From Rhopalosiphum padi (lineage: Eukaryota; Arthropoda; Insecta; Hemiptera; Aphididae), in NCBI RefSeq assembly GCF_020882245.1, contig NC_083599.1, positions 20,408,865 through 20,472,864 on the forward strand: a stretch of DNA of 64,000 nucleotides, in the 5' to 3' direction. Position numbers and translations under genes: made by a program. Of the stretch, positions 43,444-58,400 are shown in pieces (within the stretch, counting starts at the first letter, position 1; the number at the start of each line of letters is the position of its first letter). The notes under the pieces were generated by a model. The model did not search any database, was not told the origin of the DNA, and was given only the letters and a program-made list of their open reading frames with translations.

Positions 43444-46400
43444 TACATCATTCCTCTCAAAATCCAAAATTTTATAAACCATCAGTCGCATTGTGCATCG
43501 TATACAATGCGCAGTGACTACGAACCAGAAAAATATCGATGACCGTTGGGGTGCCCTACCCCCGGGTGGATGAGTGGATTACGACTGTTGATTATAATTT
43601 TTCTGTCGCCATCATATTAATATACCCATTATATTATCGTACCCAATAATATTCAAGTATACCGACTATGGGTTACTATAATAATATGTATATAATATAG
43701 AACAAAATATAATCATCATCATCAACATCAGCATAATAATATATATTCCGTTGTCGTTTTTATAATATTTTGATTTTCTCGCGCACAGCATCTGCCTGCC
43801 GATGGACACTGCGCGCGCGAGTGGCATGTGTTACGTGTTCACGCTGCTGACGTTTGCCGCGGCCGCGTTCCTGCTGATGCTGTTCTGTTACGTGCAGATC
43901 TACACGTCGCTGAGCTACGAGACCCGACACGCGGCCAAGGGCGAGGCGTCTGTGGCCCGCAAGATATCCGTGCTAATCGGCACAAACTTCGCGTGCACCG
44001 CGCCCGTCATCTTCTTCGGCTTCACCGCGCTACTCGGCTACCCGCTCATCGACGTCACCAAGTCGAAAATACTACTCGTCTTCTTCTATCCCATCAACTC
44101 GTGCGCCAACCCGTTCCTCTACACCATACTCACGGCCAGTTTCAGACGCGAAGCCTTCTCCACCGTCACCAAGTGAGCATGACCGTTATGATATTACGTA
44201 CCTATACTATATTGTGTATATATACCTATAATTATTATTGCGTATAGGTACGTTCGGTATTTCCCTATATGTGTGCTTACTTTTATTAACTATACTAATA
44301 GTACTATTTACGGGGCTATCCAAAACGATTCATCTAGTCGCGAAAGCTTATACGTTTTTTAGTTTTTAGGTTTACGGCTAGGTATATTATAAAAGGCAAC
44401 AATATATTTCGATTCAATCGAATTAGTGCATAATATAATATTATGCTACATAATATTTAATGTTCTATGATGCGTCACTTATCTTTTGGTCGGACGAAAA
44501 ACTCAGTCAGCATTTCGTGATATGCATATTCGTTGTAATTTCTAGTCACATAGTGACTGTGGTAGTGTGGTAGAAGAAAGTGGTTGTTATCAGGTGACCT
44601 ATATAGGGAGCCAGGGTACAAAGCGTCGGATGATTCATTTTGAATATCCCTGTATTTATGCATATGTATAAATATAAAAATGTACTCTTCAGCAGACCGT
44701 CGAGAGTATAGTATTCGAAATATTTTTTGAAAATATACTGTTTCCTAAATTAACGCAGTTATGTATTATATACACAATATACAATGTAATATTTTAATAT
44801 TGGGTGTGATTTCAAATTTTCTCCAAATAATACACAAAACAAAAACAATTTTAAAAGTATTTAGAATACGTTTGTAGTATTTTAAATACTTTATTCTAAA
44901 TGCTATTTTCATAAAATATTTCAATACATATTCGGAATACTGGGTTTCATAATATTTTGGTATTTATTCCAAATTCTTTTTAAAAGTATTCTACCATTTT
45001 TAACATGCCCGTTAGCAGTAGCGTCTATTAAGTAACCGTTAAGAGTGTTTCCCAGAAAAAAAACAAATAACGACTGAATTAGTAATCAATAATCATACAT
45101 AACCATTTTTTTCATTTTAAATAACCCAGATTATAGATATCCTAGTCTTTTTATAATTAAGGTTAATGGCATTTTTAGAAAAATTAAGATTTTAAATCTT
45201 CAATACCTATATTTTGAAAAAATAACTACTTACAAGTGCATCATATCAGTATTATTACTTGTTATTGTTAAGTAATCACATATTCCTACAAAGAAAATTA
45301 GTTTTTCATTAAAAATACCACTCTTAGCAAAGACATAGTTAAGAAACCCAATTTATACATGATATATATGGATGATAACATTTATTGCAATATTACAGCT
45401 TTTTATTTTTTTTCATATCATAAAAACAAAAGACTTTTATTTAAGTTTAAAAAACATAAAAATATTTACTTCAAAGATTGAATTTTATACCTAAATCTAA
45501 AAAATCAAAATATTATTTTGAAATAATTAAAAATATACTAACTTATAAATATGTACATATTAATATACTATACGTGTAATAAACACGTATAGGTTAGGTT
45601 GACATTGACGTCAAATGCAAATTTTATAGTTCGCGCCATGTAGACTATATTAATCAACAGTCAACACTTGACAGTCAATAAATTATGTATGGAAATGTTT
45701 AATGAATTTAAGAATATATAGTAGTTAAATTCTGTTTTAAAAGCTATAATGTTGGTCAAACGCATAACTACGCCCTATGCCCCTATCCAAATGGCATCAG
45801 TGCTTATTAGTATTTTAATTACTATTACTTATATTATAGGCTGTTTGCTTAGTCGTTATTGACCTCCCACTGGCCACTATGTACGACGTATCAACATTAT
45901 ACTCTCACTTTCTCTGGGTCGTATTTTTTGAAGTTTTCATGTATAACAACAATTAAATCTTGTCGCTTAACCCGCCATCCACAAATAAGTTTTTACTGGT
46001 ATTATAGTTTTTACCTGTGTGACTATGTATAATATTGTGATTCTTTTATAATTTTTTACATTCATGGGACTTATAATATAAAATAATATAATAATTCTTA
46101 AACATACTTAAAAACTTAATAACATGATATGTATTATACATTTATACTAAAAAAAAAAAAACTAAGATATGAACGATTGTTAATAAAAGCTTTTTTTCGA
46201 TGCTGAAAACTGCAACGAATTATTTTATACCATCGTCAAATAAGTCCCTGCAGTGTTGCGTTTGGGGATTTGTAAATATGAAGCAAAACAAATAAAATTA
46301 TAAAAATTGACATTAACAATAAATTGTTTACCTTTACATATTTAGATAGTCGTAAATCCGTTATTATTTCGCTCTTTTATTTGTCGTCTTTTTCGAAAAC

Positions 46401-49400
46401 GGACAAAGCGGATGAAATCCACTTTTTTACTTACTCACGACAATCGGTAGCGTCGAGACAATTTAATTGTGTAGGTTTGTCGAACGCCGGAGCAGACATA
46501 TTTATTCCAGTGCGTCGTTATAGTGTAAAAGTAGTATAATATTTATGTTGTGAATTATCTTTTGTCACCCAACATAATACGATGTATAAAATATTGGTGC
46601 ATCCGAATTGCATGCTCTGTATTATTTTACTAAATAAAATAATTTAAATTACTTTTTTACTGATGGAACGGGCTTTTGTTACATTACAATAAAATATATA
46701 AATATCGGAGAAGGCGACACTGAATATTAAATATTAAATAAAATAACTGCAGTTTAGGGTATAATCAATTGAATATATTTTACATTTTTACATACTATTT
46801 CAAATAAATAATATTTTTGAAATTTGGTGAAGTTTTTTTGATATTTCTGGCATAGAATGTCATAACTTCAATAAAAAAAAACGATGTTATATACAATAAT
46901 AATAATAATATTGTCTATATTGTCATATTCAACATCATTCTATAATGGAAATTTAGATTAGTATCTCTTAATTTATTTTATTGTCAGCAATGCTTTATAC
47001 GCCAACTTTTCTATATATGTATAAATAATTCTATTATAAATTATACTATATAGTATAATTCTATTATACTATATAGTTTTTAAATTACGTCGTCACTTAA
47101 ATTATAAATTTTTTGAATATTTTCCAACGTTTATTATTTAAATTTTAACTACGGATATATATATATCACATTATACTTGCTTTAAGGCAATGGCTAATTA
47201 AAAGATACTAGGACTTGGTGAATAAAATATACTATTTAGATAGGAATAGAAATTCCCACATTATTATAACTTTATAAGCATTGTAGAATTAGAAAATTCA
47301 TCCCAAATAGATAGTGGAAATAAACTGTTAGACATCATATACATTTCTAAGAAGTATTCACAAAATGCATGTATACGATCATTGTTGGGTTGAATTCTAT
47401 TTATATAAGCTTTTTTTTTTAAAGTCCAAAAAAAAGATTAAATTGTGCACAAAAGTGAATGATAAATAAGCTTGTGGGTACAAGTCATGCAATTCGGACA
47501 GACCCTTCTAAGAGATGACATGTGATTTTGACTATTTGTTTGGCATGTGATTCAGATGCAGCCATAAAACCATAAAACATGTACGATCGAATACTTTATA
47601 CAATCGGAATTATCCTAATATCAGTTGGTAGGTATTTGTTTTCGTCATACTCGATCCGTCCGTTATGTTGCAAAAAAAAAGTCAAACCTGCAGGACCATA
47701 ACACATATAGGTATATCGTGTTATACGTATGTGTATAGAAATCCGAATATACCTAGATATAATGATTTTATAAATATAATATATTCAAGTCGTATATTCG
47801 TGAATATATTATATATACTCGTTGTATTTATATTTGCGTAACTTTTGTCCGCCACAGCCCTGCCAATCCCAAAAAAGAAATAATGAATTTTTATTATGTA
47901 TACATGTCATGTATGTATATTATACATACCCAAAGAATCCCGTAAGACGAATGGTCTTCAATCGTCTTGTCGCAATCCCACACCTATACACCTATATAAT
48001 TTACACGCGAGCAGACTAAATCTATACGGCTCTTCCCTCGGGCGGTTATACGTAGTAAAATTTGTTGACGGCAAATAAACTATAAATTCAGGGTTTGGAC
48101 GGTTTACAATAATTTTGTCACTGAAAAAAATCAGTGTGTGTGTCTGTAATAAAAAATAATAAAATATTCAAATTGATTTTTTGCTTTTCAAAGCACGGGT
48201 ATAATATTATTTTATAACATTCGAGTTTCCAAAAATAACTTGACGGTAGGAAAATGTAAAAATTATTGAATCGCCGCCGTCTATTGCCCAGCAACCTTGA
48301 AATGAAAAATGTAAAATCTCTACCCCACCTACGTAATTCGTACGAAAAGGTCTTTTGAACAAAGTATCGGTGGGGCGTATATAATATTCCTAGTGGAGAT
48401 TTTATACTGAGGACGCGTATGTATTACCGCTCAACCAAATTCTGACCATTTTGTTGACCAATAATTATTTACGCAAAATACAAACACACGTCGTTAGCGA
48501 TCCTAATGTGGGGTACCTATATAATTTTATTGAAACCAGCAATAGAGCGTATTAGATAAAAAATTTAATTTTATGAAAAGTTATAGTTGCTCAACAGGAG
48601 GTTCTTCATTCTGTGAATCATATCTCTATTGTTCATACACGCATTATGTCATCATCGCATTCGTTTATGTTCGATATATTTATGAACAGAAGGTACATTA
48701 AAAATAAATTCTTAAACTAAAATCTTAAAAACTTTCATAATTCAACTCTTGATTATATATTATCATGATATGAAAACCGTCGAGCTTATAGTTTATTAAG
48801 TTTATTTGATTAGAAAAACACAATCAAACTTATTATAATATTCAATATGCGGGTCACAATAAAATAAAGAACATTTGAGATGCCTGCGCGTGACTTGTTT
48901 TTTTTTTGTTAAAAAATATGGCTTTATTGTATACTCACGTCATATTTTAGAGCAATCTGATTTCGAACTTTGATTTAAAAAATTCTTACTAAACCGAATA
49001 ATATAGTTTTAAATATGACCAATTTTCACAATTTAAATTTTGAATGGAGCAATTAATGTATTTATTCTACAATGATTTTGTGCGTGTGTGTGTGCGCGCG
49101 CGCGCGCATGTATACGATATTTTGTTATTAAAATACTTCGATTTTCAACTTTTAAAGGCGTGTTATTGTATAGAAAATTGGATCTTGTTTGAATTTTTAC
49201 GGTAAAACAAATTTTAACTAAATTGATTTCTTTATTACTTAAAATTTTTACCCAGGATTTAAATCATCATTTTTTATGTATGGTATAGCTTTCAATAGGT
49301 ATATTTTGACTTTCTTAAAGTTATTTTTAGAAATGCCAAATTTTTTTGTATAAACGTCGATAAGAATTATTCATCAAGTCAAAATTCTTAAAAATTGCAT

Positions 49401-52400
49401 TTAAGATTCCACATAAGTTTTCCTTAAATATCTAAAAAAACATTAAATTGTTTATATAATTGTTTTTATATAGGCATATATAATATATATTTGAAATGAA
49501 CATTTTGACGAAATTCGTAAAAATAACAAACTATTTTATAGTTCAAATTCATAAAAATTTTTTGTTTTGTATCTAAGTTTTGAAAATGTAACACAAGATT
49601 TCTCATAAGTAGTTTAAACTGGAAACATAAAATGTGAAAAATGTAAATTATATAAATCAAATTTGAACGAAATTTCTTATTTAAACAATAAATAACAATG
49701 TTAATTTCTTTGTTATAATTTAAAAACATTATTCATGGTAACTTAAAGCTTTTACATTTATTATATTATTATTAATATTACTATGCACAATGACATTTTT
49801 AATTTATTTTACATTTTTACGGTATTATCAATTTATATTATGAATCTGTTTTACGGTACTTACAGAAAGATTTTATTAAATTTTGAGTTATATAAATTGA
49901 TATAATATGGTAAAAATGTATATAATAATTAAATACTAATAATATGATAATTACAATATTTTTGGAAACAAAAATTATATCAGCCTACTGTAATTTAAAA
50001 TCTAAAATAAATTACTTTAATTGCTATGTATGTTAAAAAAAACAATCATGAAATATAGTAAATTTATGTTATAGGCTGACCGCTCAGAATCATTTTTTGT
50101 ATACAATAATATATCATATATCTATCATTGAATTAAAATTTAACAAACCCATTGACCCACTCGACACACAATGTACAGCAGAGCAGTATCCACTTGACTA
50201 CTTTTTTTTTTTATTATTTTGTTTTAAGCAACTTAATCAAAAACCAAAGTCCAATGTACCCTGTAGAAAATTATCCTTTTTTAACAAAAAAAAAAAATAA
50301 ATAAATAAATAACGAAATCAGACTATTTTCTTATTATGACACGTGATAGTAAACAATTTCTGTAAATCTTGTTTTGAGCAAAAAATCGTGTTCATTATTG
50401 GTCGGTGGTTTCGTTGACAGAATATGCTCATCTGCAGCGCGTGCGTAGATAGCCATGTATCCGTATTATTATACAACCGCATTCGCGTTAATTATACCAT
50501 TTACGACCAACACAAAGACCACGAGCAGCGGCGATGACGAGATTGCATATTGTCCCTTATTAAATATACACGAAGAGGACCCTCAATTTTCTAATTAATT
50601 AATATTCTCGTTCTTCAAAACTGTACGCTAATATAGTATACATTTGCGAGCACGTGCATCATTCGTGGTATGTTTCCGCCATCTCATTTCGAGCGATTTA
50701 ATGTTTTTTGTTTGATTTTAATTTCGCATCATCAATTATACCCGCCGCAACTGAACCGTCGCGACACCACCACTGCGACCGCCGCCACCAAAAATAAACG
50801 GAAATATGATAAACGCCATCGTTATGTTTTAATACGGTTGTCGATGGTGTCGACCGAAATCAAACCCCCTGCTCTCACATTTTACGGCTGAAGTACTATC
50901 TATTTTATCCTCCGTATGTCCTCGTTTGAATATTTTAATAGCCACGCGCGAGCACCAAACCGCAAAACGTTCAAAAAACGATGATAATATACACACCTTG
51001 GTATTATATATGTATTCAAGCTATAATTTATGTATAAGAGTAATATTTCAAAAACGTATTCGATTTCGTATATTCGTAGACCCGTTTCTCTATTGTTCAT
51101 AAAACAATTCTACAATTATGTTTTGTGAGTTTATATATATATATATACAGTTTAGCAGTTCGTCTTAGGTTACTCGTGCACCACCATCATTTACAGTTCG
51201 CACAATTCTAAAATCGTCACGATCCGTGTTATTAAGTCCAAAATCTGTGAGATCTGCTTGATTTGTGCTTAGCTATTATACTAATACATTGCCGACAGCT
51301 TCTATGCATTTTATCAATTATTTTTCGTCGTTGATATACATACATAATATAGTGAATATATAAATGATCATTAGAGTTTGTCTTAAAAATTTCTATAATA
51401 TATTCGAGTGAAAAATTATTAATTTATCGATTCATTGTCTATAGCGTTTTCAAAAATAATTGAGTTTTATAACAATACTACGAATATATGCATATATGCA
51501 TATATTATATTCGTAATATTATTACAGGTAAAAATGTAATTTATATCTTCAATATCTTATGCATATTTTTCATTGATATATTTTAATTCACTTGCATAAC
51601 TGTTAATATTTATTTAATTAAAACTTTATTTTGAAAATTATTAAAATTATCAGTCTATATTTTCCTTTTTGTTTTAGCGTACGAATGCATACATAAAGTT
51701 ATGATTTTTTTAGTTTCATTACTACAACTTTGTTTGTAAATTATATTATTGGTATACGCTTCTAAGTAAAAAAAGATTTACATAAGTAAAGCAATATAGA
51801 TATTATAAGATACCAATGTTTAATTTTTGCATTCAATACTTAATTTAAGTATTAAAAATTATAGCAAACATTGCTTGGAGATCATAAATAATAATTACAA
51901 TAAAATTAATCTAATAAATAATAATACTATGGATATAATAATAGTTAATAGTAAAAATAAATATTATTATTTATACCTAGGTAATAATAATGATCTACTT
52001 TCTACATGACTACCTACATAAGTTATTGATAGGTTATTAATAAATGACAATTAATAGTCATACATTTGACTATGAATTATGATATTATTTGATTTATGAA
52101 ATTTAAAATTCATATAATTCCTAGGTATTACGTGATTTAATTACAAAATTCAACACTTTTATGAATAATAACGATTTTAAATCATTATAATTCAAAAACC
52201 GTATGTCAACCTATGTTTTGTTTAGAGATTTAAAGATTGAATATTTCTGATTTTAAATTTATATATTTTAAGAAAATGTTATTTTTTGAAATTTCTTTTA
52301 AAAATATTTTATAAATTAAAGTTCTTATATTATAGATTTTTATAACTAATATTAGTCGTATAAAAATAATCAATACGTAATATAAATATAGTATTAATTA

Positions 52401-55400
52401 TATCAACTATTATTGTCAGTAGTTAGAACGTAGAACTAGTTAATTTATAAACATTTAAACTCTAAATCCAATAGTGAATCGATTTTCACACCGAATTGGT
52501 GTTTCCGATTACGAACATAATGCAATATTTTTAATATTTTCCTTCAGATTTTGCATTTATTATCTATTTTGCGGATAATATATTTTTCGTCTTAATACGT
52601 TTCGGTATTACTTAAGGTCGTACGTAATAAATGCATGGAGTACGTGAAATATTCAAAATAGGTAAATAACTTATGGGAATTATGTTTGTTTTGTTTTTAT
52701 TTAAAAAGTCTGGAAAATTATTAAATTTATCCAAAATAATGACTCAATTGTTACACGTATTAAGGTCACAAAACAATATTTTGGTTTCAGGCATTATTCT
52801 ATACGCAGCATCCATTTTTATTTCATTACATGTTATAATTCATGTCTTTTGTTTGTTTTCGAAAATATTTTTCTCTATTCTACTTCTTTGGAAAGTTTTT
52901 CCCTTGCATTAAGCAAAAAATAAACAGTTTAAGAAAATCGACAACACACACATACACACACATACACAAAATCGCTGAGTCAGTAAATAAACTACCCACG
53001 AAAATATTTCTTTTGAAATCCTGGTCTAATTTTACGAAAATCAATTCAATACTTAAATGCAATTTATGTTTCAAATGTATTTTTTTTTAATGTTTTCAAG
53101 ATTTAAACATTGTTTTTTGTAAAAACTTTAAATTGTCATAAAATTCAACAAAAATAAAGCATTGCTGATTTTTGTACTAAAAAAATCACTCGCCTTCGTA
53201 TGATACTGTTGCACATATTTCATTAATTTAATAGTTAAAATAAAACTGTTCTAATTTATTTGTGTTTTAAACATTTGTAAATGTTGAGTTGATTCGTAAA
53301 AAAACAAAATTAACGATTGTATTTTTATCGGTTTTAGAAAATTATTATTAAAGTTTAAAAAAAGGTAGCGTAACACTTAAATGGGTATAGTACGCAGTAT
53401 TGTAGTGTGGGAATTTGTATTTGACTTTCATTAAAAAAACTTTTAAACTACCCTAATTTAAGAAACAAAAAAACTTTATTATGCTATATTATAAATTATG
53501 AATAAAAATTTGAATTAAATAAAAAAAAGTTGCAATAAAAACTTTCAAATCAACGTGTTTTTTAAAAATTATTTTTTCGTTTTATTAAACGTGTTTAGTG
53601 GTTTATAACTTTATAAGTGATTACACTATATTATTACATAATAGTATTTTAGTGTTATAATGCATAATAAATAATATGATAACTAATTTTTCTACGTTAA
53701 ATGTAGATCAACATACGATTATTATAATATAACAACTGCAAAATTGCAGGACGATACTAAAGTATATAATATATATATTGACAGTGAACGTGAATATTAT
53801 AATATTATAATTTCGTACTGCTTCACACTTATAATATTGTTATCCGTGATGATAATGATGTCAACCTAATTGGTTGACAGTCTATGAAAGAATCATAACT
53901 TTATAAGTTTATTACATATTATATTTTATATATTTACCATAATAATTAGAACTTCACCATCAGTGCACAATACGACTTGATAATTATCTTTTATTTTTAT
54001 TAAAAATAATTGTTTACTTAAAGACTTTGTTTACACTGTAGGTAGGGGCTAGGAAGTAGTTGTTGGTAAATGCGATTAAATTAAATACCCGGAATTAACA
54101 AACATCCGTTTAAAAAATACAAATCTGTCTACGTTTCAGTGAAAATGATGTTCGCCGTAATGATAGTTGAGATGTAAAAATGTATAAAACGTGTTGTAAT
54201 AAATATATAAGTATTGTTTTTATATCTATTATTATTTTTTGATGTCTTTCAATATGATTTGATTGTATTTTTATTGATATTTTAAATTTAATTAATACAT
54301 TCAAGCATAAATTAAACAGTACTTACTATGTCAGTATGTCTATTAAATAAATATGATAATTTATAATATTCTGGTTGAATCAATAGGCAAAAATCTCGAG
54401 GGTACGAGACAACGAGACTATGCTACGAATTTGTGTGGCCTGAAATATTATAGGGTGTGGAATACGTCATAATATTATGTATACTGTAGAGCATCGTTAT
54501 AGTACACCATCGATCCCGAAGAATTGTTGACTAGGAATTAGTAGTTAGGTTTTCTTCTTTAGTAATTTTACACATACAAGTATAAGAATATGCTTTATTT
54601 AGTAAAATATTCCATGACCCCATTATTGAAGGTTTCGAGGACAGTTTTATGGTGAAAATCTAAAATTTATTCTTAGGTGGTATTAAATAATTTAAATTAA
54701 CTACTAGTCAGTTATAGAAATACATATTTAAAAAAAAAAAAAACTTTTATTAAGAGCTTTTACCAGATTCAAATTGTTGCGAATTGTGAATATATTTTAA
54801 ACTATTACAAATAACAAAAAGCTATAAGTCATATAATGTTTATTTGGTTCAACCAAGTAAATTTACAATATGACTTATTTCTACACCAATTTGGAAAAAT
54901 ACGTTTGTTTCTTATAAAATAATTAAATACCTAATGATGAGTGTCTGGTTAATAAAAATCCATCCACAATACTGTACGTCAGAATTATATTATTAATACT
55001 TCTCCTCGAATCAGTTTAATGACTCATGTAATAATAATAATAGGTATTATTATGTTCTCGTTTTTTGAACTATTCCCCAATGGTTGTTATTTTGTTGTTG
55101 GACGATAATGATAATAACAAGCTTCTGAAATTTTAGCTGGGCAGGTAAATAGCTGACTGATGGCAGTAAACTTTCATATACATCGTAATAATATTCTCAA
55201 CACATATTATTTATACACGTCTAGCTCGACTTTTTTATTAAAATTGTACACGACCACTTTCCAATCATGATTACAAAAAAGCATTTGAATTTTCAGTGTT
55301 TTCCATATCTATGTACATATTTATCTGCAAAAAAAACTATTTTTAGTACTATGGCGGTTCCTCAATGAGTGTGTATTATTATCACTAGAAAATTGTACTA

Positions 55401-58400
55401 CGATGTAAACATAAATAAAAGGAAAACAGTTTTCCTTTAGGTTGGGTCATTGTCCCTTCAAGTGGTTTGAGTTTAATTAACAGTTATTTAGTATTATAAG
55501 AAACATTTATTTAAAAACACCGTTGAAATGTTTTATTATATCCTAAAATTATTAAATTTTATATTTTATATTTAGCATTGTTCAAATGAAAAATGATGAT
55601 GTTTATTTGAATAAAATATATAAAGTCCCATATTATGTAGATTATTTTTTATTACGTATTTTAATTTAAATACAAATAGTTATAGATAATAAAAAAAAGC
55701 AAGAATTATTATTATTTTGAATGTTTGTTATTTATTTATTTATTTTTTTACAAACTCAATATAATTAAATTTCTATTTCTTTAATTAGGTATAATAAATA
55801 ATATAATATTTCTTTGAAATTTTAAATAGTAATTTATTTGCAGTAAATGTTATAGAACAATTTAATATTAATAAATTGTATAATAGTTAATGTCAGTCAT
55901 TCATTCTATTGATATAAAAATATATATAATATGCAATATAAACATTATATTATAAGGTTTCTTAATAAATTCAATACTTATAGACTTACAGTTATAATAA
56001 TTATTATTGATAATATTAAACATGTACAATTCGTATAAAAATAGACTTATTTCATTAAAAGTTATAAACTTAATAATTTTTTTGTAAATTCTAAGTATTG
56101 CACCACACTTCAACAACCAATAATATGGAGTGCTATAATGATAACCTATTGGTTGAATTCAATATTATATTTTACTATTTTTAGTTTGGGATTTTGTGAG
56201 CGATTTGTATTCAACTATTTGATTTTGGACAACATTACACTGTTTTAAAATAGAAAATAAAATCAAAATTTAATTAGTTGAAACTTTTTCATAAGTCCGC
56301 ATAGTTTAATTTCCTCGAAAAACTGTATTTTTAGATTTTTTCCCTATTATTTTTAAGTTTTTACTTTATTTAAAGGCTTAATGCTCAACATACCTTTTTA
56401 AATCATGTTCTTTTATAGGGCGTTACCACATGGGTATTCCTAATCTCACAATTCATGTCAACTACTTTTATTTGTCACTTATCAAACCTACTCATTATAC
56501 AAAATATAATATATAGATTTTAGATTTATTTCAATAAAATAATAATAAAAAAAAAATCAAGTTCTAAACTAGAGTATTTTCATATTCGTACTTTATACAT
56601 GTTAAAATGAAATTTAGAACAAGTATTGTTTATTGAGTATTTTAAGTTCAAATGAGCAAAACAAGCTTACCCTAAAATATTATATTAAGCCACTACTACT
56701 TCATACATTGACTATTATCAGTTATTAGTTTATCACGATTTGACTATTTGAAAATTCGTTTTTTATACATTGAAGTACTTCGAAAAACATTTTATCTTTG
56801 GAGTAGTATAAATTAATAATGTATATTATCATTCAAAAATTATAACGTTAGTAATTTATAATTTTTTTCAAAAAAGTTGTTTTATAATGTCATCAAATTA
56901 TGTAAAATTAAAACTTTTTGAAATAATGATACTTTAATGATTCGCCTTGTATTATAGCATATGGTTTATTTCGACGGACTAAAAAGCTTTACTAAAAAAA
57001 AAAGATATAGGAACACGAGTTTTTGGTTTTTACTTCATTATAATAACAGTACCACGGCATCAACCATATAACACACGCGATATCACATGTACCAACTGTT
57101 TGAACAACTGTTTGATTGTTGGAAAACATTTGTAAGCCATTGGGTCGCCAGCGGGATCAATGATGACGATGAAAACAACAACAATAATAATAATAATAAT
57201 AATTACAATATGCCCTACCATAAGACGGATTTAAACAATAATAACAATTCCTTTAAGTCCTTCCAATGGTTATTTTCGGGGCTTGATGGTGCACTTGAAT
57301 TTAACTGTATAGTGGCAAATGCGACCGTTATAGTCAACGAACTGTGGATTCGGTTATGATAATATACACGTTGAACGATAGAATGTTTCGTGAAAGGAGC
57401 CAATTTCTCTTGAGAAATAAATGCGTACAGCTCGTTGTCCGCCCACACTTGAAACAATATTATGTTATACATTTAAGCATTTATAGGCATATGGTATAAT
57501 ATATAATAATGATGCGTATGCTCTTTCTCGGCGCCGCAAGTACTGTCTGTCGATGTGGAGGATTTAGGCAGCTGGTGCATATTATTTTTTGTGGTGGCAT
57601 AGTTTTTTCAAACTAAACGATTCCTGTGTATACGTCTCCGTTGATAAAATTAGATAGGAACATAATATATATATATCAGTGTTTTCCATAGGTTGTGATC
57701 GAAATTTAGGTCAATGTAAAAATCTGATAACAATAGGAAAATAAAAAATGTATTTAAATTTTAAAATAATCTTTTTGTTTAATAGAATTAAATATTTATT
57801 ATTCAATATTGTAATTTGTATTATATTATTAAAATAATTGAACGATAAAATGACTTAAAGTAAAAATGATTATAAGTTAATATTATTATAATATTACAGA
57901 ATATAGGAACTTCATTTTTTTTTTACTCTAACAAAATATATGAAATTTGAGAGCACTCCGTACAACAATCACGTTGTATTGATTTATTTCTATAAAACGT
58001 TCTATATTTATTATATCTTTTATCAATGCCTATGGTTATGTTGTTGAATTCAATAAATTTCTTTGTAATACTTCGAAATGACATTTTTTTTTTTTAAACC
58101 AGAAGATTTTTGTGAAAATTTGTTGATTACTACTCAGCAATCATATGTATTTTAGATAGTTAACTGCGGTAATTAGTTTGTATAGAACTTATTATTACTG
58201 GTACACTATCCTTTAATCAGAAACCCAAACCATGGTAATTAGTTTGTTAGTGCTTATTATATGCAAACTATTCCTTAATCAAGCTTAGTACAGTTTAAGC
58301 TTAGGTATATAGACGTATAGCGTTCATTTTAATAAAACTTCCTTATATTATATGTTGATTAATCAAAATTACAATTTTGTACTAACAAATTGAAATCATT

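Larger units (their letters stand above)
38697..43788 (+). other. Receptor intron between exons 14 and 15 (5.1 kb)
   Basis: Contains two copies of the dispersed repeat (39441-40330 and about 42768-43400) and two CA microsatellites (42693-42722, 43410-43442). A block of higher GC at about 41160-41530 includes a GTT-rich run (about 41398-41440) and a 103-codon minus-strand frame without recognisable motifs. A TE-like stretch ending in TTACAGTGGCGTTAC lies at about 42530-42575. Confidence 0.7.

Noticed and set aside
43828..44247. 139-codon plus-strand frame overlapping exon 15 in another frame
   Set aside because: Arginine/histidine-rich shadow of the GC-rich receptor exon; no family motif.
46324..46539. 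71-codon frame after an AG at 46345 as an alternative tail exon
   Set aside because: Somewhat richer in GC, but the sequence does not resemble a receptor tail and there is no good donor in phase; the exon at 63841 fits better.
57087..57359. 90-codon frame with asparagine run
   Set aside because: The run is a microsatellite and the frame has no recognisable domain.
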